Notes under the pieces: model-generated
Databases searched by the model: none
Seen by the model: only the letters and a program-made list of their open reading frames with translations
Told to the model about the DNA's origin: nothing
Assembly: GCA_002700305.1 (NCBI GenBank)
Contig: PACZ01000055.1
Coordinates: 5,281-60,444 of the forward strand
Source: Hyphomonas sp.
GTDB lineage: Bacteria; Pseudomonadota; Alphaproteobacteria; Caulobacterales; Hyphomonadaceae
DNA length: 55,164 nucleotides
Reading direction: 5' to 3'
Translations under genes and position numbers: made by a program
Shown here: positions 6,514 to 13,452 of the stretch, in pieces
How the letters are laid out: each line of letters opens with the position of its first letter
Numbering within the stretch: position 1 is the stretch's first letter

Positions 6514-6674
6514 GCCACACCGGTGGTGAAGAGATCTGTTACTTCGTTTGGGACGACGGTGTCGCGGGTTCGAATCCCGCCAGGCAAGGCTTCGGCCGCG
6601 CCTGTAGCTCAGCCTGGTAGAGCGCGTTTCCGGGGAAACCCGGGTCTCAGGTTTCGACTGTTCCCCGGTGTGGT
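6514..6674 (+). ncRNA. yrlA-like: Y-RNA-like unit C (YrlA-type, tRNA-mimic)
   Basis: Outer stem GCCACACCGG (6514-6523) pairs with CCGGTGTGGT (6665-6674), 10 bp. Then come TGGTGAAG-N10-CTTCG on the 5' side and CGACTGTTCC on the 3' side. The core is a permuted tRNA: T arm GCGGG-TTCGAAT-CCCGC (6564-6580); then AGGC-AA-GGC, a TTCG loop and GCC-GC-GCCT as a capped acceptor stem (6582-6603); then a D arm TA-GCTC-AGCCTGGTA-GAGC (6605-6623) with the GG expected to dock with the T loop. There is no anticodon arm, so it is not a tRNA gene. The order T-acceptor-D fits the tRNA-mimic module of YrlA RNAs. Confidence 0.8.
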
Positions 6675-6680
6675 GCCGTA

Positions 6681-6826
6681 TTCCGGCCGGTGGTGAAGGA
6701 ATTCGCTACTTCGAACGTTAATTGCGAGGTCGCGGGTTCAATTCCCGCCAGGCAAGGTTTCGGCCGCGCCTGTAGCTCAGTGGGTAGAGCAAGCAACTTG
6801 CGGTTCCGAATGTTCCCCGGCCGGAA
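6681..6826 (+). ncRNA. yrlA-like: Y-RNA-like unit D (YrlA-type, tRNA-mimic)
   Basis: Outer stem TTCCGGCCGG (6681-6690) pairs perfectly with CCGGCCGGAA (6817-6826). The 5' hairpin TGGTGAAG-N10-CTTCG and 3' element CGAATGTTCC match the other units. T arm GCGGG-TTCAATT-CCCGC (6732-6748), acceptor stem AGGC-AA-GGT, TTCG, GCC-GC-GCCT (6750-6771) and D arm TA-GCTC-AGTGGGTA-GAGC (6773-6790) repeat unit C. The C-to-T change in the inner acceptor helix keeps pairing as G-U, which supports the fold. The unit ends 65 nt before the rsr start with no terminator between, so it may be cut out of the rsr transcript. Confidence 0.82.
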
Positions 6827-6891
6827 CCCCGATGGCGCTTGCCGTCAGGCCTGTTAGCCGCTTTAATTTCAACCCGCCGGAGGAGAGTGTC

Positions 6892-8211
6892 ATGGCGAAG
6901 ATAAACAAATTCATGCCCGCCCGCACCCATGAAGGGGCGAAGGGCCGTGCTTTCGGGCCGGAGCAGGAACTGCGCCGGGCCGTCATGAACAGCCTCCTCT
7001 GGGAGGACCAGTTCTATGAGAACGGCGTGTCCATTGCGGAGCGGATCGCCGGGCTCGTCCCGGCCGTGGCCCCCGAAACGGTGGTGGAGATCGCCATTTC
7101 GGCGCGCGAGGACATGAAGCTGCGGCACGTGCCGTTGCTCATCGTGCGTGAGATGGCGCGTCATCCGGAGCACCGGAAGCTCGTGGCGGATACGCTGGCG
7201 CGTATCATTCAGCGTCCGGACGAACTAACCGAGTTCCTTGCAATCTACTGGATGGATGCCCTCGGCTCCATGCAACAGCGCAAGAAGGCGGCGGTGTCGG
7301 CGCAGGCCAAGAAAGGCCTCGCGCGGGCATTCACCAAGTTCGATGCCTACCAGCTGGCCAAGTATGACCGCGACGGTGCGGTCCGCCTGCGGGATGTTCT
7401 CTTCCTTGTGCACCCCAAGCCGAAGGATGCCGAACAGGAGAAAGTCTGGAAGCAGCTGGCCGAAGGCACGCTGGCCTCTCCGGATACCTGGGAAGTGTCC
7501 CTCTCTGCCGGGGCGGACAAGCGGGAGACGTTCGAACGCCTGATCGCGGAGAAGAAGCTCGGCGCGCTGGCGCTGCTGCGGAACCTCCGGGGCATGCAGG
7601 TGGCGGGGGTTCCCAAGCGGACCATTGCCGCAGCGCTGAACGATATGCGGGTCGACCGTGTCCTGCCTTATCGTTTCATCGCCGCGGCCCGGTTCGCGCC
7701 GGACCTTGAGCCGGAACTGGAGAAAGCCATGTTCCGGTCCATCGAGGGCCACGCCCAGCTGACCGGGAAGACGACCCTGCTGGTCGACGTGTCCGGCTCC
7801 ATGAGCTGGGAAATGTCGCGCCAGTCGGTGATGACCCGGCTGGATGCGGCCTGCGGCCTGGCCGTCCTGGCGCGGGAAGTCTGCAAGGACGTGGAAATCT
7901 TCACCTTCTCGAATGAGGTCGTGAAGGTGCCGCCCCGCCGCGGCTTTGCGCTCCGCGATGCCATCCTGGCGTCCCAGCCGCATGGCGGGACCCAGCTTGG
8001 TGCGGCGGTCGCGAAGGTCGACCGGAAAGGCCGCCGGCTGATCGTCTTCACCGACGAACAGTCGCACGACCGGGTCGAAGCCCCCAAAGGCCTCGGCTAC
8101 ATGGTCAACGTCGCGTCGTACCAGCACGGCGTCGGCCAGGGCGACTGGCAGCGCATCGACGGCTTCTCAGAGAAGATCCTCGACTGGATCATCGCTTCGG
8201 AAGCCAGGTAG
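6892..8211 (+). CDS. rsr: TROVE-domain Ro60-type RNA-binding protein
   Basis: Ro60/Rsr proteins form a HEAT-repeat ring that binds misfolded RNA ends and Y RNAs, and work with exonucleases in RNA quality control. This 439-aa product has an N-terminal TROVE region (about residues 15-290: helices around FGPEQELRRAVMNSLLWEDQ, AREDMKLRHVPLL, YWMDALGSMQQRKKA) and a C-terminal von Willebrand A-like domain. The latter has an intact MIDAS: DVSGSMS, then GGTQLG, then FTDEQ. ATG 6892 follows GGAGGAGA by 5 nt; an upstream in-frame ATG at 6832 lies just after Y-RNA unit D and has no such site. The four Y-RNA-like units lie directly upstream in the same direction. rtcB is 4.7 kb upstream. Confidence 0.93.
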   Translation: MAKINKFMPARTHEGAKGRAFGPEQELRRAVMNSLLWEDQFYENGVSIAERIAGLVPAVAPETVVEIAISAREDMKLRHVPLLIVREMARHPEHRKLVADTLARIIQRPDELTEFLAIYWMDALGSMQQRKKAAVSAQAKKGLARAFTKFDAYQLAKYDRDGAVRLRDVLFLVHPKPKDAEQEKVWKQLAEGTLASPDTWEVSLSAGADKRETFERLIAEKKLGALALLRNLRGMQVAGVPKRTIAAALNDMRVDRVLPYRFIAAARFAPDLEPELEKAMFRSIEGHAQLTGKTTLLVDVSGSMSWEMSRQSVMTRLDAACGLAVLAREVCKDVEIFTFSNEVVKVPPRRGFALRDAILASQPHGGTQLGAAVAKVDRKGRRLIVFTDEQSHDRVEAPKGLGYMVNVASYQHGVGQGDWQRIDGFSEKILDWIIASEAR

Positions 8212-8228
8212 AAACCCCAAAACAAAGG

Positions 8229-8256
8229 CGGCCCGCATCCGAGAGGATGCGGGCCG
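8229..8256. terminator. Bidirectional hairpin between convergent genes
   Basis: CGGCCCGCATCC and GGATGCGGGCCG form a perfect 12-bp stem around GAGA. It lies between rsr (plus) and the Kazal lipoprotein gene (minus). The flanks are TTATGTATT on one side and CCTTTGTTTT (minus) on the other, so the better T tract serves the minus strand. Confidence 0.8.
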
Positions 8257-8284
8257 TTATGTATTCAGGTGGCTGGAGCGACCG

Positions 8285-8668
8285 TCAGCTCTCTTTCACG
8301 TCGCATTCGCCGGGCAGGGCGACGCTGACGCCAGCGGCATAGGCTTCGCAACGATTGCCATAGGTCTTGCCGTCGCAGCCGCAGACCGGGCGGTATTCCT
8401 TGGTGCAGATCGGGCCGGTTTTCCGGCAGGTGCCGGCGCCGTCTGCCATGGAGTGGCAAACCCCGTCGTCATAAATGCAGGTCAGGCCCTCTTCACACTG
8501 AATAGCGGCAATGCCACCGCACATGGCGCCTTCGCTGGCGGTCGGTATCTGGCCCGGCGCGGCCACTTCGTCCGACGGAACGGTCCGGTCCGGCACGACA
8601 CCCGGGTCGAGAAACCACGCGCAACCGGCCAGAAACATTGGGAAAAACAAAAGAACGGCGAGGCGCAT
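8285..8668 (-). CDS. Kazal-domain lipoprotein
   Basis: The 127-aa product begins with a lipoprotein signal (MRLAVLLFFPMFLAGC), so it should be anchored in the outer or inner membrane by a lipidated Cys. A cysteine-rich middle segment (CGGIAAIQCEEGLTCIY) precedes a C-terminal Kazal-like fold with PVCGCDGKTYGNRC and a final Cys at GEC. Kazal domains often inhibit serine proteases; bacterial lipoproteins with this pattern are common, and their targets are mostly unknown. The start is set by AAAGGAG 6 nt upstream of ATG 8668; the longer frame upstream is not used. It is a single gene convergent with rsr. Confidence 0.85.
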   Translation of the reverse strand: MRLAVLLFFPMFLAGCAWFLDPGVVPDRTVPSDEVAAPGQIPTASEGAMCGGIAAIQCEEGLTCIYDDGVCHSMADGAGTCRKTGPICTKEYRPVCGCDGKTYGNRCEAYAAGVSVALPGECDVKES

Positions 8669-8758
8669 GGGAGTCTCCTTTTGAGAGAACAACCTGCGCC
8701 TCGCCGTCATTTTTGGCAAGCTTGAAGACGGGGCCCGGCCCGCGTCTCAGCCTTGCGA

Positions 8759-9682
8759 TCAGCCCTGGCCTTTGCCCTCAGCGACGAGCGAGAACATGTT
8801 CGCGCCGTGCTGGCCGCCCGAGGTGAAGGCATCGAGCGTCTTGCTGGTGTCGGTGATTTCGCCCCATTTCGCGGCGACGGCTTCGGCGGTCAGTTCTTCG
8901 CCCTGGCCGACATAGGCACCGCGGGTTTCGACGATGCGGGCCATCGAGAAGGCACCGGCGCCAGCCGACAGGATCAGGCCGGTCGGAGCGTCGTCTTTGA
9001 CGAGGTTCATCACGCCCGGCGTGACATATTCCGGCTTCAACTGTTCCAGCGCTTCCGGCGGCATCAGGCCTTCGGTCATGCGGGTCGCGGCGACCGGGCA
9101 GACGGCGTTGATCTTGATGTCGTTCTTCGCGCCTTCGATCTTCAGCGTGTTCATCATGCCGACCACGCCGAGCTTGCCGGCGCCATAGTTGGCCTGGCCA
9201 AAGTTGCCATAGAGGCCGGTGGAGGAGGTGGTCACGACGATCCGGCCGTAATTCTGCTCTTTCATGATGTTCCAGGCAGCGTGCACCGGCAGGAACGTGC
9301 CGCGCAGGTGGACCGCGAGAACGAGGTCGATGTCCTGGGTCGTCATCTTGGAGAAGGACTTGTCGCGCAGGATGCCGGCATTGGCGATCAGGATGTCGAT
9401 GCGGCCCCATTTGGCCATCGTGTCATCGATCATTTTCTGCACGCCGGCCTCGTCAGCGACGGACGAGCCGTTGGAGATGGCTTCGCCGCCCAGCGCTTCG
9501 ATTTCCTTGACCACGGCTTCGGCGGCTTCGGAGCTGCCGCCGGAACCGTCCATTGAGGCGCCAAGGTCGTTGACGACGACTTTTGCGCCGCGGCGGGCGA
9601 GTTCGAGGGCGTGGCAGCGGCCAAGACCGCCACCAGCGCCGGTGACGATGGCAACGCGGCCGTCAAAACGGATGTCAGACAT
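8759..9682 (-). CDS. SDR dehydrogenase, MFE-2 (3R-hydroxyacyl-CoA) type
   Basis: A 307-aa short-chain dehydrogenase. The N-terminal Rossmann motif is TGAGGGLG, followed by the VVNDLGASMDGSGGSS segment typical of the dehydrogenase part of peroxisomal multifunctional enzyme type 2. NAG is in IANAGILRD and the catalytic YxxxK in NYGAGKLG. It likely oxidises a 3R-hydroxyacyl-CoA with NAD. The C-terminal extension after residue 240 is longer than in classical SDRs (about 250 aa) and also fits MFE-2. ATG 9682 follows AGGAGA by 7 nt. It is divergent from the VOC gene at 9822, sharing a 139-nt promoter region. Confidence 0.88.
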   Translation of the reverse strand: MSDIRFDGRVAIVTGAGGGLGRCHALELARRGAKVVVNDLGASMDGSGGSSEAAEAVVKEIEALGGEAISNGSSVADEAGVQKMIDDTMAKWGRIDILIANAGILRDKSFSKMTTQDIDLVLAVHLRGTFLPVHAAWNIMKEQNYGRIVVTTSSTGLYGNFGQANYGAGKLGVVGMMNTLKIEGAKNDIKINAVCPVAATRMTEGLMPPEALEQLKPEYVTPGVMNLVKDDAPTGLILSAGAGAFSMARIVETRGAYVGQGEELTAEAVAAKWGEITDTSKTLDAFTSGGQHGANMFSLVAEGKGQG

Positions 9683-9821
9683 GGGCTTTCTCCTGAAAAG
9701 TTTGGAGGTTTCAGACCAGACGCTCAGGTGAACGTCAAGCACATCCCCTGCGTCATCCCTTGCGCGTGTTGTCGCGGCGTGTATCAGTTCCATTCCGGAA
9801 TGCACCAGAGGAGGAAACAAC

Positions 9822-10190
9822 ATGCTCGCTTATGTCACGCTCGGCTCCAATGATACCGATAAGGCCTGCGCTTTTTACGACGCGGTTCTCGGGGAAATGG
9901 GGGCCAAACAGGTCTTCAATAATGGCCGCCTCTATTTCTACGGCACCGGCCCGGGCGCGCCCATGCTGGCGATTGGCGGCCCGTATGACGAGAAGGCGGC
10001 CAGCTGCGGCAATGGCGTGATGCCGGCGATTGCTGCGCCCGACGCTGCCACCGTCGACAAGGTCTACAACAAGGCCATCGAACTCGGTGCGCAGGACGAA
10101 GGCGCCCCCGGCCAGCGCATGCCGACTTTCTACGGCGCCTATTTCCGCGACCCCGACGGCAACAAGATCTGCGTCTGCAAACTGGGCTAG
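9822..10190 (+). CDS. VOC (glyoxalase/bleomycin-resistance) family protein
   Basis: A small 122-aa protein of one VOC module built from two beta-alpha-beta-beta-beta halves. The first half begins LAYVTLGSNDTDKACAFYDA; the second ends FRDPDGNKICVCK, the usual RDPDGN turn before the last strand. Members bind a divalent metal and act on diverse small molecules or bind antibiotics. The usual first-strand His is replaced here (YVTLGS), so the metal site may be altered. GAGGAGG lies 8 nt before ATG. It is divergent from the SDR gene and followed by an intrinsic terminator. Confidence 0.85.
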   Translation: MLAYVTLGSNDTDKACAFYDAVLGEMGAKQVFNNGRLYFYGTGPGAPMLAIGGPYDEKAASCGNGVMPAIAAPDAATVDKVYNKAIELGAQDEGAPGQRMPTFYGAYFRDPDGNKICVCKLG

Positions 10191-10214
10191 GGCTTTAGCT
10201 TCGCCAGAAAATTT

Positions 10215-10244
10215 AGCCCCCGGCGTCGTGCCGGGGGCTTTTTT
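10215..10244 (+). terminator. Intrinsic terminator after the VOC gene
   Basis: AGCCCCCGGC and GCCGGGGGCT form a perfect 10-bp stem with a GTCGT loop and a run of six T. Confidence 0.92.
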
Positions 10245-10252
10245 GTTCCGGC

Positions 10253-11791
10253 CTAATCCGGCCGCTGGTCCTGCAGCTGACCGGCGTAGAAACTCCGGAT
10301 GTCCTTCACCAGAGCATCCAGGGCGCCGTCGTTCAGGTACATCATGTGGCCGCCCTGATAGTAGGTCATGTCGACCCGGTCCTGCGGGATGCCATAGCGG
10401 GCGAAGGTGATCTCTGCGTCGAAGAAGGGGCAGATCAGGTCGTAGTATCCACTCGCGACCATGACGTTCAGGCCGGTATTGTGGCGCATCGCGGTGGTCA
10501 GCTTGCGCCCGGCATTCACATAGTGCGGCTCCCAGTACTGGCCTTCCGGCACGTCGCGGAAGTTCCACTGCTCGCCCGCATCCGGGCTGGAGACCATGTA
10601 GGGCCGGTCCATCTCAACACGGAGATCGGTGGCGAGATACTGGTTCATCAGGGCCGAATAGGCCGAGCTGACCGCATAGCTCGCCACGTCGTCTTCCGGG
10701 CCTTCGGCGATGTCGTCTGCCTCATCGCCCAGATAACGCCCGTCGAGCCGGCCGAGTGCCACGCCTTCATCGCGCAACAGCTCTTTCTGGAAGCGGTGCA
10801 TCAGGATGCGCAGGTTTGACGTCTCAATATATTGCGGGTCGAGCCCGGTGAAATAGACGAGCTTGTCGCGGATATAGGCGCGCTCCTCCGGGGTCAGCCG
10901 GTCGCCTTTCCAGAGGGCCGGGCCATATTCGTCGCGCGCGAAGGCGCGGGCCTCGGCCAGGAACTCCGCCTGCGGAACGCCTTGTCCGGCGCGGCCATGA
11001 TACTGCGCCACGGCGGCCATGGAGGGCAGGTAGGTGACGTAGGAGTAGACATTGTCGTGGGCGGAGGTGGAGCCCTCATAGTCCAGCGCCTGCGAGATCA
11101 GCACGATGCCGTTAAGGGCAATGTCCACGTCGCCCACCGTCAGCTCATTGGCCAGATAGGCGGCGCGCGTCGTACCGAAGCTTTCACCGATCAGGTATTT
11201 CGGGGCGTTCCAGCGTTTGTGTTTCGTGATCCAGATACGGATGAACTCGGCGATGGATTCCTTGTCGCCCGCTTCGCTCCAGTAATCCTTGTCCTCGCCT
11301 TCGCCGATGGCCTGGCTGAAGCCGGTGCCGACCGGGTCGATGAAGACAAGGTCCGTCTGGTCCAGGATCGACAGAGGATTGTCCACCATCCGGTAGGGCG
11401 CGGCGCCATCATCCGCATCGGCATCGCTGGCCACCACCACGCGCTTCGGCCCCAGCAGGCCGAGGTGCAGCCAGACCGAGGCAGAGCCCGGCCCGCCATT
11501 GAACACGAAGGTCACCGGCCGGTCAGGCCCGGCCTTCTCCTGAACGTAGGAGATTGTGAACAGGCTCGCTGCGGGTTTGCCCTCGTCATTCTTGATCTGG
11601 GTCTCGCCCGCCTCGACCTTGTAGTTCACCTTCTGGCGGCCGAACGTGCCGGAGTGCGGGGTGACGAACATGACCGGCTCGGGCACTGGCCTGGCTTCGG
11701 TTTCCTTTGCCGCGTCGGCGCTGTCGGTTTCGGCAAAAGCGGGGGCGGCCATGGCCATCAGGGCAGCCATGAAGAGAGCGCGCAGTTTCAT
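10253..11791 (-). CDS. Secreted S10-family serine carboxypeptidase-like protein
   Basis: The 512-aa product starts with a Sec signal peptide ending APAFA (about residue 20). The alpha/beta-hydrolase fold shows VFNGGPGSASVWL (oxyanion region), FIDPVGTGFS, the nucleophile elbow GESFGTTRA, the acid in GYYDLICPF and the catalytic His in GGHMMYLN. These are the S10 carboxypeptidase triad motifs, so it probably trims C-terminal residues from peptides in the periplasm. An 8-bp hairpin GCCGTCTC-TCAG-GAGACGGC lies upstream at 11821-11840, in the 5' leader. The gene stands alone; 11841-12053 upstream holds only promoter sequence for it and for the divergent transporter gene. Confidence 0.9.
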   Translation of the reverse strand: MKLRALFMAALMAMAAPAFAETDSADAAKETEARPVPEPVMFVTPHSGTFGRQKVNYKVEAGETQIKNDEGKPAASLFTISYVQEKAGPDRPVTFVFNGGPGSASVWLHLGLLGPKRVVVASDADADDGAAPYRMVDNPLSILDQTDLVFIDPVGTGFSQAIGEGEDKDYWSEAGDKESIAEFIRIWITKHKRWNAPKYLIGESFGTTRAAYLANELTVGDVDIALNGIVLISQALDYEGSTSAHDNVYSYVTYLPSMAAVAQYHGRAGQGVPQAEFLAEARAFARDEYGPALWKGDRLTPEERAYIRDKLVYFTGLDPQYIETSNLRILMHRFQKELLRDEGVALGRLDGRYLGDEADDIAEGPEDDVASYAVSSAYSALMNQYLATDLRVEMDRPYMVSSPDAGEQWNFRDVPEGQYWEPHYVNAGRKLTTAMRHNTGLNVMVASGYYDLICPFFDAEITFARYGIPQDRVDMTYYQGGHMMYLNDGALDALVKDIRSFYAGQLQDQRPD

Positions 11792-12053
11792 TCGGGTCTT
11801 TTCTCCTGGGCGACGGGCGGGCCGTCTCTCAGGAGACGGCGCCAGAGGCCTGAATATTAAGGCGAAAACCTATCCACCGCAGATGTCTGCGTCAAATGAA
11901 GGTTGAGCCGCATGTGCGGTTGCCGGGCCGGGCACCTCAGAGGCTACCCGCTGCCGCGCATTGCACCCGCCGCACACATGAAAGCTTCCCCTGCGGCGTT
12001 GTCATGTTTAATCCATAAGGCTCATATCTTCGGGGAAGGGAGACTGGGCCGGC

Positions 12054-13352
12054 ATGAACATCATGGGTTTCGAATGGGGCTGGGACAATGCCCGTGCATT
12101 GCTCGGCATTGCCATGATCTATGGCCTCTGCTGGGCCTGGTCGGAAAAGCGCAAACTGTTCCCGTGGAAGGTCGTCATTGGCGCCACGGTGATGCAGTTC
12201 GTCTTCGCGCTCATCCTGTTCGGCATCCCGTTTATCCGGTCGATCCTGTTCCGTGCCAATGATGTGGTCGACGGCCTTCAGGCGGCCACGCGCGCCGGCA
12301 CGGGCTTCGTCTTCGGTTATGTCGGGGACAATATCGCCGGGGCCGAGCTGATGGACGGTACGCCGCCGCCGCTCTTCTTCTTCCAGATCCTGCCCATCGT
12401 CATCGTCGTCGCCGCCCTGTCGGCCATGCTCTGGCACTGGGGCATCCTGAAATGGGTAACCAATGGCTTCGCCTTCATCTTCCGGCGGGGCATGGGCCTT
12501 GGCGGGGCGACGTCGCTCGCCGTCTCCGCCAACGTCTTCATGGGCATGACCGAGGCGCCGGTGCTGATCCGGCCTTACATCAAGGGCATGACGCGGTCGG
12601 AACTGCTGATCATGATGACCGCCGGTTTCGCGACCATCGCGGGCTCGGTGCTCGTCGTCTATGGCTCATTCCTTGAAGACAAGATGGCGAACCCGCTGGC
12701 CCAGCTGCTCACGGCCTCCATCATGGCCGCGCCCGCAGCTGTCGCCGTGGCGCTCACCATGATCCCGGAAACGACGCCCGCGACCGAGCGGATGAAAGAG
12801 CCGGACTTCAACTACGCCTCCACCATGGACGCCTTCTCGCGCGGGGCGACCGACGGCCTGCAGATCGTGTTCAACATCGCGACCATGCTGATTGCGGCGC
12901 TGGCGCTGCTGTGGCTCGTCAATGCCGGGCTCGGCGCCTTTCCGGAAGTCGGCGGCGCGCCGCTCTCCATCGAGCGGATTCTCGGCTGGATCTTCGCCCC
13001 GCTGATGTACATGGTCGGCGTCCCGCTGGATGAGGCCGCAAAATCCGGCTCCCTCATGGGTGTGAAGACGGTGCTGACCGAATTCGTTGCCTTCCTGCAG
13101 CTGGCCGAAGTGCCGCCGGATGCGATGGACCCGCGCACGCGCATGATCACCGCGCACGCGGTCTGCGGCTTTGCCAATTTCGGCTCCATGGGCATCCTGA
13201 TTGGCGGCCTCTCCATCATTGAGCCGAGCCGCCGGGATGACTTCCTGTCGCTTTCCTGGCGCACGCTGGTGGCCGGCACCTTCGCGACCTGTCTCTCGGC
13301 AGCGGTCGTCGGCGCGCTGCCGTACCAGCTGTTTGCAGGCGCCAACGGCTGA
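12054..13352 (+). CDS. Concentrative nucleoside transporter (CNT/NupC family)
   Basis: A 432-aa inner-membrane protein with about 10 hydrophobic segments. The N-terminal region LFPWKVVIGATVMQFVFALI and the core segments GFVFGYVGDN, ANVFMGMTEAPVLIRPYI (binding-site helix with TEAP) and GFANFGSMGILIGG are CNT signatures. These proteins import nucleosides with H+ or Na+. Two in-frame ATGs, 12054 and 12063, are possible; the first is closer to the AGGGAGA site. It is monocistronic, between the S10 gene (divergent) and the TonB receptor gene. Confidence 0.93.
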   Translation: MNIMGFEWGWDNARALLGIAMIYGLCWAWSEKRKLFPWKVVIGATVMQFVFALILFGIPFIRSILFRANDVVDGLQAATRAGTGFVFGYVGDNIAGAELMDGTPPPLFFFQILPIVIVVAALSAMLWHWGILKWVTNGFAFIFRRGMGLGGATSLAVSANVFMGMTEAPVLIRPYIKGMTRSELLIMMTAGFATIAGSVLVVYGSFLEDKMANPLAQLLTASIMAAPAAVAVALTMIPETTPATERMKEPDFNYASTMDAFSRGATDGLQIVFNIATMLIAALALLWLVNAGLGAFPEVGGAPLSIERILGWIFAPLMYMVGVPLDEAAKSGSLMGVKTVLTEFVAFLQLAEVPPDAMDPRTRMITAHAVCGFANFGSMGILIGGLSIIEPSRRDDFLSLSWRTLVAGTFATCLSAAVVGALPYQLFAGANG

Positions 13353-13452
13353 TCCGCTGACAAAAGCCTGACACGCAGGCGTGACCGGCTGCCCCTTGCG
13401 TGCCGCTGCGGTACGTACGACACACAAGGCTTCCGCTTGGGAGGAAGCGTTC

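Noticed and set aside
6143..6587. Open reading frames on both strands across the Y-RNA array (for example plus 6228-6479, minus 6264-6587)
   Set aside because: They run through the repeated RNA motifs, have no protein similarity I recognise, and the repeats explain their similarity to each other.
6564..6790. Possible tRNA genes in the Y-RNA region
   Set aside because: T and D arms are present but in the order T then D, joined by a UUCG loop, with no anticodon arm and no CCA-proximal ends. They are tRNA-like modules, not tRNAs.
6045..6826. CRISPR array or REP-type repeat cluster
   Set aside because: Repeat units differ in length and stem sequence while keeping pairing; there are no equal spacers and no cas genes.
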